Notes: generated by a model not told the origin, from the letters alone. A stretch of DNA of 14,281 bases from Actinotalea sp. (GCA_014360395.1 JACIXM010000447.1:1-14281); one strand, 5' to 3'; counted from the stretch's first letter, positions 1 to 7,299 are shown. Program-made: numbers and translations.

Positions 1-61
1 ATATCCGCCGCTTCCCGGGTGCCGATGACGATCTCCCAATCCGGCAGCTCCTCCTCCAGCT
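1..61 (-). other. Foreign-looking end fragment; probable chimeric junction
   Basis: These bases do not continue the rlmN frame that follows. In that frame there is a TGA at 26-28, and the residues before the first recognisable RlmN residues are not RlmN-like. On the minus strand the segment is open throughout and reads, in part, [16 protein letters not shown]. From memory this resembles the C-terminal region of the large subunit of the corrinoid iron-sulfur protein (AcsC/CdhE) of the acetyl-CoA synthase complex. That is an anaerobic function unlikely beside these genes. The most economical reading is an assembly or library chimera joined near position 61. A real rearrangement is possible but less likely. 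The family assignment rests on about 20 residues and is weak; the break in RlmN homology is clearer. Confidence 0.45.
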
Positions 62-343
62 CGCATCAGCATCGAGTACGCCCTGATCAAGGACATGAAC
101 GACCATGCCTGGCGCGCGGACCTCCTCGGGCAGAAGCTGACCGAGCGGGGCCGTGGCTGGGTGCACGTCAACCCCATCCCCCTCAACCCGACGCCCGGCT
201 CGATCTGGACCGCGAGCGAACCCGCCGTGGAGGCGGAGTTCGTGGCCCGGCTGCGTGCCCACGGGATCCCGACGACCGTGCGGGACACCCGGGGCAGCGA
301 CATCGACGGGGCGTGCGGACAGCTCGCAGCGGAGGAACGATGA
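62..343 (+). CDS. rlmN: RlmN, dual-specificity rRNA/tRNA adenine-C2 methyltransferase, C-terminal part (5' truncated)
   Basis: This is the last ~93 codons of the radical-SAM enzyme that methylates C2 of A2503 in 23S rRNA and A37 in some tRNAs. Recognisable family blocks are [12 protein letters not shown] at the start, [14 protein letters not shown] in the middle, and [18 protein letters not shown] at the end. The Cys in GACGQLA corresponds to the catalytic cysteine (Cys355 in E. coli) that forms the methylated-cysteine intermediate, so the C-terminal active-site element is intact. The radical-SAM CxxxCxxC part lies outside the window. Homology begins abruptly at about 62-65, next to sequence that does not fit RlmN, so the 5' truncation appears to be a junction artefact. 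The first ATG in frame (95) is an internal Met, not a start. The TGA at 341-343 overlaps the next gene's ATG. Confidence 0.9.
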   Translation, partial: RISIEYALIKDMNDHAWRADLLGQKLTERGRGWVHVNPIPLNPTPGSIWTASEPAVEAEFVARLRAHGIPTTVRDTRGSDIDGACGQLAAEER

Positions 344-894
344 GTGCCCTGTTCCGCAGCGCCGGCCGGATGCACTCCGGTTACGACACGGCGCAGGTCG
401 ACGAGTTCTTCGACCGGGCCCGCCGGGTGTACGAGGGCTCGCCGACGGCGGAGCCGCTCACCGGGCGGGACGTCCGGCTGACCGCCTTCGACCTGGTGCG
501 CGGCGGCTACGCGACCGGTCCGGTGGACGCCGCGATGGACCGGCTCGAGCGGGCGTTCGTGACCCGCCAGCGCACGGACTACGTGACGGCGCACGGCCAG
601 CAGGCGTGGATGGACCACCTCGCCGCGCAGGCGCGGACCCTGTACGGGCGCCTCACGCGTCCTGACGGCGAGCGGTTCGCGCCGGCCGCCCGCGGTCAGC
701 AGGGGTACCTCCCGGAGGACGTCGACGCGCTGTGCCACCGCCTCGTCGACTACTTCGACAACGGCGCGAGCCTCACCTCCGACGAGATCCGGTCGGCCAC
801 CTTCCGGCGGGCCCGGGGCGCCAAGGCCTACGGCGAGGCGGCTGTGGACGCGTTCTGCGACCGGGCCGTGGAGGTCCTGCTCGGCGTCGAGTGA
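340..894 (+). CDS. Small protein made of DivIVA (DivI1A) domain repeats
   Basis: 184 aa. The start ATG overlaps the rlmN stop (ATGA) and has GGAGG (331-335) 4 nt upstream, so translation is probably coupled. The protein is built from four copies of the short DivI1A motif, whose core is Gly-Tyr-x(3-4)-Val-Asp-x-Phe/Leu-x-Asp-Arg: roughly residues 5-28 ([13 protein letters not shown]), 46-73 ([13 protein letters not shown]), 118-140 ([13 protein letters not shown]) and 151-178 ([13 protein letters not shown]). True DivIVA/Wag31 has one such N-terminal motif followed by long coiled coils that bind curved membrane; no long coiled coil is visible here. Proteins of this repeat type are common in actinobacteria next to rlmN, with no firmly established role. 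A cell-pole or division link is inference from the motif only. No signal peptide or membrane segment is seen. Confidence 0.85.
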   Translation: MSALFRSAGRMHSGYDTAQVDEFFDRARRVYEGSPTAEPLTGRDVRLTAFDLVRGGYATGPVDAAMDRLERAFVTRQRTDYVTAHGQQAWMDHLAAQARTLYGRLTRPDGERFAPAARGQQGYLPEDVDALCHRLVDYFDNGASLTSDEIRSATFRRARGAKAYGEAAVDAFCDRAVEVLLGVE

Positions 895-917
895 GCCGAC
901 CGCTCACAGGCCGGCCG

Positions 918-950
918 GGCGCTGCACGTCAGGTGCCGTCGCGCAGCGCC
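918..950 (+). other. Stem-loop just upstream of the dxr ribosome binding site
   Basis: GGCGCTGC (918-925) and GCAGCGCC (943-950) form a perfect 8-bp stem with a 17-nt loop. The stem ends directly before the GGAGG (951-955) of dxr. It has no U-tract. It could be a weak terminator after the DivIVA-repeat gene or a structure modulating dxr translation. In DNA this G+C rich such dyads also arise by chance. Confidence 0.3.
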
Positions 951-959
951 GGAGGCAAC

Positions 960-2189
960 GTGCGACACAATGCCGCGGTGAGTCGCCACGAGTCCGTCCC
1001 CGCCGTCCAGCGCACCGTCGTCCTCCTCGGGTCCACCGGGTCCATCGGGACGCAGGCCGTCGACGTCCTGCGACGCCACCCGGACCGGTTCCGCGTCGTC
1101 GGGCTGGCCGCCGGCGGGCGTGACCCGCGGCTCGTCGCCGAGCAGGTGGTCGAGCTCGGGGTGACCACCGTCGCGGTGGCCGACCCCGCCGCCGGGATCG
1201 CCGTCCTGGAGGCCGTGACGAGGGTCGCCGCCGAGCGGGGGGTCGGCGGCCTCGGCGTCGAGCTCCTCACCGGGCCGGACGCAGCCACGGAGCTCGCGGG
1301 ACGCGGCACCGACGTCGTCCTCAACGGCATCACCGACTCGATCGGGCTGCGACCCACCCTCGCCGCGCTCGCGGCGGGCAGCACGCTCGCGCTGGCCAAC
1401 AAGGAGTCGCTCGTCGTCGGCGGGCAGCTGGTCCGGCAGGCCCAGCGGCGCGCCGACCAGATCGTGCCGGTGGACTCGGAGCACTCCGCGATCGCCCAGT
1501 GCCTGCGCGCGGGGCGGCTGCAGGAGGTGCGGCGCCTCGTGCTGACCGCCTCCGGCGGACCGTTCCGGGGCCGGACGCGGGACGAGGTGAAGGCGGTGAC
1601 GCCCGAGCAGGCTCTCGCCCACCCGACCTGGTCGATGGGTCCGGTGGTGACGATCAACTCCGCCACGCTCATGAACAAGGGCCTCGAGCTCATCGAGGCG
1701 CACCTGCTCTTCGACGTCCCGGTCGAGGACATCGCCGTCGTGGTCCACCCGCAGTCGGTCGTCCACTCGATGGTGGAGATGGCCGACGGCTCGACGATCG
1801 CCCAGGCGTCACCGCCCGACATGCGGCTGCCGATCGCGCTCGGGCTGTCCTGGCCCGAGCGTCTCGACGACGTCGCGCCGGCGTGCGACTGGACCTCGGC
1901 GGCGTCCTGGACGTTCGAGCCGGTCGACGAGGAGGTCTTCGGTGCGCTCGCGCTGGCCCGGGCCGCCGTGCGCGCCTCGCCCACCCACCCGGCCGTGCTC
2001 AACGCCGCGAACGAGGAGTGCGTGGCGGCATTCCTCGAGGGGCGTATCGGCTTCCTCGACGTCGTCGACACGGTCGAGCGTGTGCTCGCCGACCACACCG
2101 GCTCCTCCGGTGACCTCACCCTCGATGCGGTCCTCGACGCCGAGCGGTGGGCGCGGGCGCGCGCGCACGAGGTGCTGGCCCGGGCCTGA
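960..2189 (+). CDS. dxr: 1-deoxy-D-xylulose-5-phosphate reductoisomerase
   Basis: Dxr (IspC) converts DXP to 2-C-methyl-D-erythritol 4-phosphate with NADPH, the first committed step of the MEP isoprenoid pathway, in the cytosol. From GTG 960 it is 409 aa, the usual length. The NADPH-binding loop GSTGSIG is at 24-30; ANKESL, HPTWSMG and HPQSVVHSM blocks are present. Metal ligands correspond to D172 and E174 (VDSEHS) and E243 (NKGLE), with substrate-binding N239 and K240. GTG 960 is chosen because GGAGG (951-955) lies 4 nt upstream, the spacing used by several neighbours. GTG 978 (403 aa) is a possible alternative but its distance from the SD is 22 nt. In many actinobacteria dxr is followed by a site-2 protease (rip1/rseP) and ispG; here it meets a convergent, unrelated operon. 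Confidence 0.95.
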   Translation: MRHNAAVSRHESVPAVQRTVVLLGSTGSIGTQAVDVLRRHPDRFRVVGLAAGGRDPRLVAEQVVELGVTTVAVADPAAGIAVLEAVTRVAAERGVGGLGVELLTGPDAATELAGRGTDVVLNGITDSIGLRPTLAALAAGSTLALANKESLVVGGQLVRQAQRRADQIVPVDSEHSAIAQCLRAGRLQEVRRLVLTASGGPFRGRTRDEVKAVTPEQALAHPTWSMGPVVTINSATLMNKGLELIEAHLLFDVPVEDIAVVVHPQSVVHSMVEMADGSTIAQASPPDMRLPIALGLSWPERLDDVAPACDWTSAASWTFEPVDEEVFGALALARAAVRASPTHPAVLNAANEECVAAFLEGRIGFLDVVDTVERVLADHTGSSGDLTLDAVLDAERWARARAHEVLARA

Positions 2190-2197
2190 CGGGCGAA

Positions 2198-2234
2198 GCC
2201 GCCGCGGCCCGCCCGCCCCAGCGGCCGCGGCGGC
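2198..2234. terminator. Bidirectional terminator hairpin between dxr and the FAD oxidoreductase gene
   Basis: GCCGCCGCGGCC (2198-2209) pairs perfectly with GGCCGCGGCGGC (2223-2234) across a 13-nt loop. The 12-bp all-G/C stem occupies most of the 53-nt gap between two convergent stop codons. There is no clear U-tract on either strand, which is usual for actinobacterial terminators. It would act for both transcripts. Confidence 0.65.
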
Positions 2235-2242
2235 GCGGTGCG

Positions 2243-3658
2243 TCAGCCCAGGAGCGGCCGGACGAGGCGCTCGACGACGCTCGGGCGCCCCGTCAGCTGC
2301 TCCTCGCGGTCGGCCAGCGTCATGGCCTGCAGGCCGGCGTTGACACCGAGCCACCGCAGCGGCTCGGGCTCCCAGGAGGGGGACCGGTGCCCGACCCACG
2401 GCAGGCGCGTCAGCTCGGTGTCCCGACCCGTGATGAGGTCCGCCAGGGTGCGTCCGGCGAGGTTCGTGGTGGACAGTCCGTCCCCGACGTACCCACCGGC
2501 CCAGGCCAGCCCCTCCCTCCGGTCCAGGCCGACCGACGCGTGCCAGTCGCGGGCGATGCCGAGCGGACCGCCCCAGCGGTGGGTGACGCGCACGTCGGCG
2601 AGCACGGGGAACAGCTCGTGCAGCGTGCTCTCCAGCGCCGCGAAGACGTTCGGCTCACGGTCGAAGCGGGGGCGGACGGCGCTGCGCCAGTGGTAGGGAG
2701 CCCCGCGACCGCCGAAGGCGAGTCGTCCGTCCGCCGTCCGCTGGCCGTAGACGATGAGGTGCCGGTGGTCGGAGAACGTCTCCCGCTCGCGCAGCCCGAT
2801 GACGTCCCAGACCTCCTGCGGCAGCGGCTCCGTGGCGACCATGAGGGAGTAGACCGGCGCCACCGCGCGACGGCTCCCCGGCAGCTGGGGCGTCCAGGCC
2901 TCGGTCGCCCGGACGACGTACCGGCACCGGACGGTCGCGCGGACCGCCGTCGCGTCGGCCGGCTCCCCGGGTGGCCGGTGCTCGACGACGACGCGCCCGG
3001 GCTCGATCCCGACGACCCGGCTGCGCTCGGCGATCCGGACGCCGCGTTCCTGCAGCACCCGAGCGAGCCCGCGGGTCAGCCGTGCCGGGTGCAGCGCCGC
3101 GCAGTCCGGCACGTAGGTGCCCCCCAGGACGTCGGTCGCGCCGAGCCGGGCGCGCGCCGCGTCGGCGTCGAGCAGCTCGACCTCGTCGCCCCACCGCGGT
3201 CCCTCGACCGCCTCGGCACGGGCTCGTCGGAGCTGGGGCCCGGAGCGTGCGAGGACCACCGTGCCGCCGTAGGCGACGTCGCACGCGATCCCCTCGGCCG
3301 CCGCGACGCCGGCGACCTCCACGACCGTGTCGCGCATGGCCGCCCGCAGCGCCCGGGCGGCGTCGGCGCCGTGCCGGGCGGCGAGCGTCGCCGCCGAGGC
3401 GGGGAACAGTGCGGAGCACCAGCCACCGTTGCGCCCGCTCGCGCCGAACCCGGCGATCTCCTGCTCGACCACCAGCACGTCGAGCCCGGGATCGGCCTCC
3501 GTGAGGTAGTACGCGGTCCACAGTCCCGTCAGGCCGGCGCCCACGACGACGACGTCCGCGTCCGTGGCCCCCGTGAGCCCGGGCCGGGGCACGAGGTCGT
3601 CACCGTCATCGGCCACCTGGTCCAACCACAGGGACAGGCGGCGGTACGGCGGGCTCAC
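2243..3658 (-). CDS. FAD-dependent amine/amino acid oxidoreductase (DAO superfamily, PuuB/gamma-glutamylputrescine oxidase-like)
   Basis: 471 aa, starting with GTG, with GGGAGG 4 nt upstream. The N-terminus carries the Rossmann dinucleotide fold VVVGAGLTGLWTA (GxGxxG at residues 40-45), ribose-binding E65 at the end of strand 2, and the FAD-contacting ASGRNGGW block (73-80). GGYVGDGL (388-394 region) near the C-terminus is the second FAD-contacting block. This layout is that of the DAO (DadA/PuuB/glycine oxidase) superfamily, whose members oxidise C-N bonds of amines or amino acids using O2 or a quinone. No signal peptide is seen, so it is probably cytosolic. It lies 69 nt downstream of the aminotransferase on the same strand, in an operon with the Lrp regulator, so a polyamine or gamma-glutamyl-polyamine substrate is inferred. 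No glutamylating enzyme (PuuA) is encoded here, so the exact substrate is uncertain. Confidence 0.8.
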   Translation of the reverse strand: MSPPYRRLSLWLDQVADDGDDLVPRPGLTGATDADVVVVGAGLTGLWTAYYLTEADPGLDVLVVEQEIAGFGASGRNGGWCSALFPASAATLAARHGADAARALRAAMRDTVVEVAGVAAAEGIACDVAYGGTVVLARSGPQLRRARAEAVEGPRWGDEVELLDADAARARLGATDVLGGTYVPDCAALHPARLTRGLARVLQERGVRIAERSRVVGIEPGRVVVEHRPPGEPADATAVRATVRCRYVVRATEAWTPQLPGSRRAVAPVYSLMVATEPLPQEVWDVIGLRERETFSDHRHLIVYGQRTADGRLAFGGRGAPYHWRSAVRPRFDREPNVFAALESTLHELFPVLADVRVTHRWGGPLGIARDWHASVGLDRREGLAWAGGYVGDGLSTTNLAGRTLADLITGRDTELTRLPWVGHRSPSWEPEPLRWLGVNAGLQAMTLADREEQLTGRPSVVERLVRPLLG

Positions 3659-3727
3659 CGGGCCTCCCGCACCCCGGGCGAACGGCCCGGCCGGCGACGG
3701 TCGGGCGGGCGGCTCATCGTCGGAGGG

Positions 3728-5134
3728 TCACAGCTGTGCCCACGCCCGGGTCAGGACGTCCCGCAGGATCTGCTCGATCTCGTCGAACTCGGCCGGGCCG
3801 ATCGTCAACGGCGGCGCGAGCTGGATGACGGGGTCGCCGCGGTCGTCGGCACGGCAGTACAGGCCGGCGTCCAGCAGCGCGTGGGAGAGGAACCCGCGCA
3901 GGAGGCGCTCGCTCTCGTCGTCGTCGAAGGTCTCCCGCGTCGTCTGGTCCTTGACCAGCTCGATGCCGTAGAAGTACCCGTCGCCGCGGACGTCGCCCAC
4001 GATCGGCAGGTCGAGCAGCTTCTCGAGGGTGCGGCGGAACACGGGGCCGTTCTCGTGCACCCGCTGCGGGAGCTCCTCCCGCTCGAAGATGTCGAGGTTC
4101 GCCATGGCGACGGCCGCGCTGACCGGGTGCCCGCCGAACGTGTAGCCGTGGTAGAAGGTCGTGGTCCCGCCGCGGAACGGCTCGAAGATCCGGTCCGACA
4201 CGAGCGTCGCCCCGATGGGGGAGTAGCCGGACGTCATGCCCTTCGCGCAGGTGATCATGTCCGGGACGTAGCCGTAGTCGTTGCAGGCGAAGATGTCACC
4301 GATGCGGCCGAACGCGCAGATCACCTCGTCCGAGACGAGGAGCACGTCGTACTGGTCGCAGATCTCGCGTACCCGCTCGAAGTACCCGGGCGGCGGCGGG
4401 AAGCACCCGCCGGAGTTCTGCACCGGCTCCAGGAAGACCGCGGCCACCGTCTCCGGGCCCTCGAAGAGGATGGCCTCCTCGATCCGGTCGGCGGCCCAGC
4501 GGCCGAATGCCTTCGGGTCGTCCCGCAGCTCCACCGGCGCGCGGTAGATGTTCGTGTTGGGAACCTTGTGCGCCCCCGGGACGAGCGGCTCGAACGGCGC
4601 CTTCATCCCCGGCAGCCCGGTGATGGCCAGCGCGCCCTGCGGCGTCCCGTGGTAGGCGACGGCCCGGGAGATGACCTTGTGCTTGGTGGGCTGACCCATG
4701 AGCTTCCAGTACTGCTTGGCCAGCTTCCACGCTGTCTCGACGGCCTCCCCGCCGCCGGTGGTGAAGAAGACCCGGTTGATGTCGCCGGGGGCGTGGTGGG
4801 CCAGGCGCTCGGCCAGGTCGATGGCCTGCGGGTGCGCGTAGGACCACAGCGGGAAGAACGCGAGCTCCTCGGCCTGCTGCCGCGCGCGCTCGGCCAGCTC
4901 CGCCCTGCCGTGACCGGCCTGCACCACGAAGAGCCCGGAGAGCCCGTCGATGTACTGCCGTCCCTCCGCGTCCCACACGTGGTGGCCCTGGCCCCGCACG
5001 ATCACCGGGACGTGGCCCTGCTCCCACGTCGACTGGCGGGTCATGTGCCCCCAGAGGTGGTTGCGCGCGGCCTGCTGGCGGTCGGTACCCGCCGGCGTGG
5101 TCGTCGAGGTGGTGGTGCCCATCGTCTCCGTCAT
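3728..5134 (-). CDS. Class III PLP aminotransferase, probable putrescine/polyamine:pyruvate transaminase (SpuC-like)
   Basis: 468 aa, full family length. Family marks are the PLP-phosphate loop GGGEAVE (127-133), the ring-stacking YHG (161-163), LEPVQNSGG, SDEV with the pyridine-nitrogen Asp D269, CAKGMTSGYSP with Schiff-base Lys K298, and YTFGGHPV. Together with the N-terminal Phe/Trp-rich segment (FFPLWSYAHP) this fits the omega-aminotransferase subgroup containing SpuC (putrescine:pyruvate) and beta-alanine:pyruvate enzymes. Putrescine would give 4-aminobutyraldehyde, the substrate of the divergent aldehyde dehydrogenase. The start ATG overlaps the TGA of the Lrp gene (ATGA), implying coupled translation; a GGGGA lies about 6 nt upstream. 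A second Met four codons downstream is possible. The substrate is inferred from context; spermidine, diamines or beta-alanine cannot be excluded. Confidence 0.85.
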   Translation of the reverse strand: MTETMGTTTSTTTPAGTDRQQAARNHLWGHMTRQSTWEQGHVPVIVRGQGHHVWDAEGRQYIDGLSGLFVVQAGHGRAELAERARQQAEELAFFPLWSYAHPQAIDLAERLAHHAPGDINRVFFTTGGGEAVETAWKLAKQYWKLMGQPTKHKVISRAVAYHGTPQGALAITGLPGMKAPFEPLVPGAHKVPNTNIYRAPVELRDDPKAFGRWAADRIEEAILFEGPETVAAVFLEPVQNSGGCFPPPPGYFERVREICDQYDVLLVSDEVICAFGRIGDIFACNDYGYVPDMITCAKGMTSGYSPIGATLVSDRIFEPFRGGTTTFYHGYTFGGHPVSAAVAMANLDIFEREELPQRVHENGPVFRRTLEKLLDLPIVGDVRGDGYFYGIELVKDQTTRETFDDDESERLLRGFLSHALLDAGLYCRADDRGDPVIQLAPPLTIGPAEFDEIEQILRDVLTRAWAQL

Positions 5135-5604
5135 CGGGTTCCCCAGTTGTAGAGCTGCTTGCGCAGCTTGAGGTAGACGAACGTCTCGGTGGTCCGCACC
5201 CCCGGGAGCGTCCGGATCTCGGTGTTGAGCACCTGCAGCAGGTGCTCGTCGTCCTCGCACACGACCTCCACGAGGACGTCGAACGCGCCGGCGGTCACGA
5301 CCACGTAGTCGACCTCGGCGATCTCGGCGATCCGGTCGGCCAGCGCCTGCAGGTCGCCCTCGGCCTTGATGCCGATCATCGCCTGCCGGGAGAAGCCGAC
5401 CTGGATGGGGTCGGTCACGGCGACGATCTGCACCACGCCGGACTCGACCAGGCGCTGGACGCGCTGGCGCACGGCGGCCTCCGACAGGCCCACGGCCTTG
5501 CCGATCGCCGCGTACGGCCGTCGACCGTCCTCCTGGAGCTGTTCGATGATGCCCTTGGAGACGGCGTCGAGGACCACCGGCGGTGACTTGCGCTGCTCGG
5601 CCAT
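5131..5604 (-). CDS. Lrp/AsnC-family transcriptional regulator of the polyamine operons
   Basis: 157 aa, typical Lrp/AsnC length. Residues 12-61 form the winged helix-turn-helix (LDAVSKGIIEQLQEDGRR, then AAIGKAVGLSEAAVRQRV as the recognition region). After a linker, the C-terminal RAM/effector domain spans about 72-145 (IGIKAEGDLQALADRIAEI, then VVVTAGAFDVLVEV), the fold that oligomerises and binds small ligands. It is the first gene of a minus-strand operon with the aminotransferase and FAD oxidoreductase, and is divergent from the aldehyde dehydrogenase. That placement is typical of a local, substrate-responsive regulator. The effector is probably a polyamine or its product, by inference. 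ATG 5604 is chosen because the HTH starts 12 residues later; an upstream ATG at 5676 would add 24 residues of unlikely composition. Only a weak AGGGA lies 11 nt upstream, so the mRNA may be leaderless. Confidence 0.88.
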   Translation of the reverse strand: MAEQRKSPPVVLDAVSKGIIEQLQEDGRRPYAAIGKAVGLSEAAVRQRVQRLVESGVVQIVAVTDPIQVGFSRQAMIGIKAEGDLQALADRIAEIAEVDYVVVTAGAFDVLVEVVCEDDEHLLQVLNTEIRTLPGVRTTETFVYLKLRKQLYNWGTR

Positions 5605-5634
5605 GGTGGCGATGTTCCCTGGACTGGCGCGGCA

Positions 5635-5652
5635 ATGCAAGCGATTCCGTCG
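5635..5652 (-). promoter_or_regulatory. Candidate regulator box upstream of the Lrp gene (copy 1 of a shared motif)
   Basis: Read on the minus strand this is CGACGGAATCGCTTGCAT. It matches CGATGGAATCCCTTGTGT at 7352-7369 (+), upstream of the polyamine-binding protein, at 14 of 18 positions, including GGAATC and CTTG. Its inner end supplies TTGCAT, a possible -35. Seventeen nt further on, GAACAT (5617-5612) could be a -10, placing transcription start at or near the ATG. If so, a bound regulator would block its own operon. The Lrp protein as binder is inferred. Confidence 0.4.
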
Positions 5653-5711
5653 GTCGGCGGCGTGTTGACGCAGCATCCCGTCGAATGCACGGGTCGGAAC
5701 AGCGGAAACCG

Positions 5712-5741
5712 GTGACCGCGGCGGCGCATCTGCGCTACCGT
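5712..5741 (+). promoter_or_regulatory. Candidate promoter of the aldehyde dehydrogenase gene
   Basis: GTGACC (5712-5717) as -35 and TACCGT (5736-5741) as -10, separated by 18 bp. The TAnnnT form of the -10 is usual for housekeeping sigma in G+C-rich actinobacteria. It lies about 70 nt ahead of the GTG start, and the two dyads at 5743-5773 follow immediately. Identified by eye only. Confidence 0.35.
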
Positions 5742-5742
5742 G

Positions 5743-5773
5743 CTGCTGGTTTCAGCAGTCACGACGGCGTGAC
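5743..5773 (+). promoter_or_regulatory. Two adjacent perfect dyads, candidate operator
   Basis: CTGCTG-GTTT-CAGCAG (5743-5758) and GTCACG-ACGG-CGTGAC (5758-5773) are both perfect 6-bp inverted repeats with 4-nt centres, sharing one base. Their centres are 15 bp apart, close to one and a half helix turns. They begin one base after the predicted -10 and lie in the 5' leader of the aldehyde dehydrogenase gene, as expected of a repressor site. Lrp-family proteins often occupy several phased sites; a hairpin acting in the mRNA is an alternative. Confidence 0.45.
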
Positions 5774-5810
5774 CCCTGACAGGTCGCGCCATGAGCCGTA
5801 CGGAGGCGCT

Positions 5811-7259
5811 GTGTCCACGAGCTCCACCACCACGGGCACCATCGAGCTGCACAACGTCGTCGGGGGCCGCACGGTCCCCGCGGCGCAGGGCCGCACGACG
5901 GACGTGGTCGACCCCAGCACCGGCGAGGCGTACGCGAGTGCCCCGCTGTCCGGCGCCGAGGACGTGGAGGCCGCCTACGCGGCCGCGTCCGACGCCTTCG
6001 GGGGCTGGCGCGACGCCACGCCGGCCGAGCGGCAGCTGGCGCTGCTGCGCATCGCTGACGCCCTCGAGCGACGGGCCGAGGAGTTCGTCGCGGTCGAGTC
6101 GCGCAACACGGGCAAGCCGCTCGCGCTGACGGCGACCGACGAGGTGCCGCCCTGCGTCGACCAGTTCCGCTTCTTCGCCGGTGCCGCCCGCATCCTCGAG
6201 GGGTCCAGCGCGGGGGAGTACATGAAGGGCCACACGTCGTGGATCCGCCGCGAGCCCGTCGGGGTCGTCGGTCAGGTCACGCCGTGGAACTACCCGCTCA
6301 TGATGGGCGTGTGGAAGATCGCCCCGGCGCTGGCCGCGGGCAACACCGTCGTCCTCAAGCCCTCGGACACGACCCCGGCCTCCACCGTGCTCCTGGCGGA
6401 GCTCGCGCAGGAGTTCCTCCCGCCGGGCGTCCTCAACGTCATCTGCGGCGACCGCGACACGGGCCGCGCGCTCGTCGAGCACCCCCGGCCGGACATGGTC
6501 TCCATCACCGGCTCCGTGCGGGCCGGCATGGAGGTCGCGGGCTCGGCGGCGCGCGACGTCAAGCGGGTCCACCTCGAGCTCGGTGGCAAGGCCCCCGTCG
6601 TCGTCTTCGGGGACGCCGACGTCGCCGCGGCGGCGGAGGGGATCGCCGGGGCGGGCTACTACAACGCCGGCCAGGACTGCACGGCCGCCACCCGCGTGCT
6701 CGTGCACGAGTCCGTCCACGCCGACTTCGTCGCGGCCCTCGCCGAGCAGGCGCGCGGCACGAGGACCGGCCGCCCGGAGGAGGACGTCGCCTTCGGTCCC
6801 GTCAACAACCCGGGCCAGCTGGAGCGGGTCATGGGCTTCCTCGAGCGGCTGCCCGACCACGCCAGCGTCGTCGCCGGGGGCCGGCGCCAGGGCGACGTCG
6901 GCTTCTTCCACGAGGCGACCGTCGTCGACGGCCTGCGGCAGGACGACGAGGCCATCCAGACGGAGATCTTCGGTCCGGTCATCACGGTGCAGACCTTCCG
7001 GGACGAGGCCGAGGCGATCGCGATGGCGAACGGTGTCCAGTACGGGCTCTCCAGCTCCGTCTGGACCTCCGACCACAGCACGGCGCTGCGCATGTCGCGG
7101 GCCCTCGACTTCGGTGTGGTCTGGATCAACACCCACATCCCGTTCGTGGCGGAGATGCCGCACGGCGGGTTCAAGCACTCCGGGTACGGCAAGGACCTGT
7201 CGATGTACGGGTTCGAGGACTACACCCGCATCAAGCACGTCATGAGCGCGTTCGAGTGA
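5811..7259 (+). CDS. NAD(P)-dependent aldehyde dehydrogenase, probable 4-aminobutyraldehyde (gamma-aminobutyraldehyde) dehydrogenase
   Basis: 482 aa, full length for the ALDH superfamily. The cofactor-binding TPWNYP and KPSDTTP blocks, the SITGS turn, the general base E256 (LELGGK), the nucleophile C290 (GQDCTA), EIFGPV and the C-terminal GGFKHSGYGKD block are all present, so the enzyme should be active. The sequence style is that of the PatD/YdcW group, which oxidises 4-aminobutanal to GABA, consistent with the divergent transaminase and downstream polyamine transporter. Betaine- or 3-aminopropionaldehyde activity is possible in this family. GTG 5811 is supported by GGAGG (5802-5806) 4 nt upstream. 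The ATG at 5791 is in another frame. A strong hairpin follows the stop, so it is probably monocistronic. Confidence 0.88.
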   Translation: MSTSSTTTGTIELHNVVGGRTVPAAQGRTTDVVDPSTGEAYASAPLSGAEDVEAAYAAASDAFGGWRDATPAERQLALLRIADALERRAEEFVAVESRNTGKPLALTATDEVPPCVDQFRFFAGAARILEGSSAGEYMKGHTSWIRREPVGVVGQVTPWNYPLMMGVWKIAPALAAGNTVVLKPSDTTPASTVLLAELAQEFLPPGVLNVICGDRDTGRALVEHPRPDMVSITGSVRAGMEVAGSAARDVKRVHLELGGKAPVVVFGDADVAAAAEGIAGAGYYNAGQDCTAATRVLVHESVHADFVAALAEQARGTRTGRPEEDVAFGPVNNPGQLERVMGFLERLPDHASVVAGGRRQGDVGFFHEATVVDGLRQDDEAIQTEIFGPVITVQTFRDEAEAIAMANGVQYGLSSSVWTSDHSTALRMSRALDFGVVWINTHIPFVAEMPHGGFKHSGYGKDLSMYGFEDYTRIKHVMSAFE

Positions 7260-7265
7260 CCCGCG

Positions 7266-7299
7266 GGGGCCGCCCCGAACGCCGTCGCGGGGCGGCCCC
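7266..7299 (+). terminator. Terminator hairpin after the aldehyde dehydrogenase gene
   Basis: GGGGCCGCCCCG (7266-7277) and CGGGGCGGCCCC (7288-7299) form a perfect 12-bp stem with a 10-nt loop, 6 nt after the stop codon. There is no U-tract, as usual in actinobacteria. It isolates the aldehyde dehydrogenase transcript from the transporter operon. Confidence 0.7.

Noticed and set aside
19..339. N-terminal extension of the DivIVA-repeat protein back to position 19
   Set aside because: The extension lies out of frame over rlmN and is low-complexity Arg/Gly/Pro sequence; ATG 340 has an SD and overlaps the rlmN stop in the usual ATGA manner.
3674..3690. CCGGGC-N5-GCCCGG dyad in the 69-nt gap between aminotransferase and FAD oxidoreductase
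   Set aside because: A 6-bp stem is too short to call a terminator in DNA this G+C rich; the two genes are treated as one operon.
2147..5152. A 1001-codon open frame on the + strand
   Set aside because: It runs antisense through the FAD oxidoreductase and aminotransferase, has Arg/Pro/Gly/Asp-rich low-information sequence and no family motif. Long antisense frames are expected in DNA with this G+C and codon bias.
5605..5676. Longer Lrp start at ATG 5676
   Set aside because: The added 24 residues do not resemble the family N-terminus, the Lrp HTH begins shortly after ATG 5604, and the extension would cover the shared 18-nt motif.
5791..5793. ATG as an alternative start for the aldehyde dehydrogenase
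   Set aside because: It is in a different frame; the in-frame GTG 5811 has a good GGAGG.
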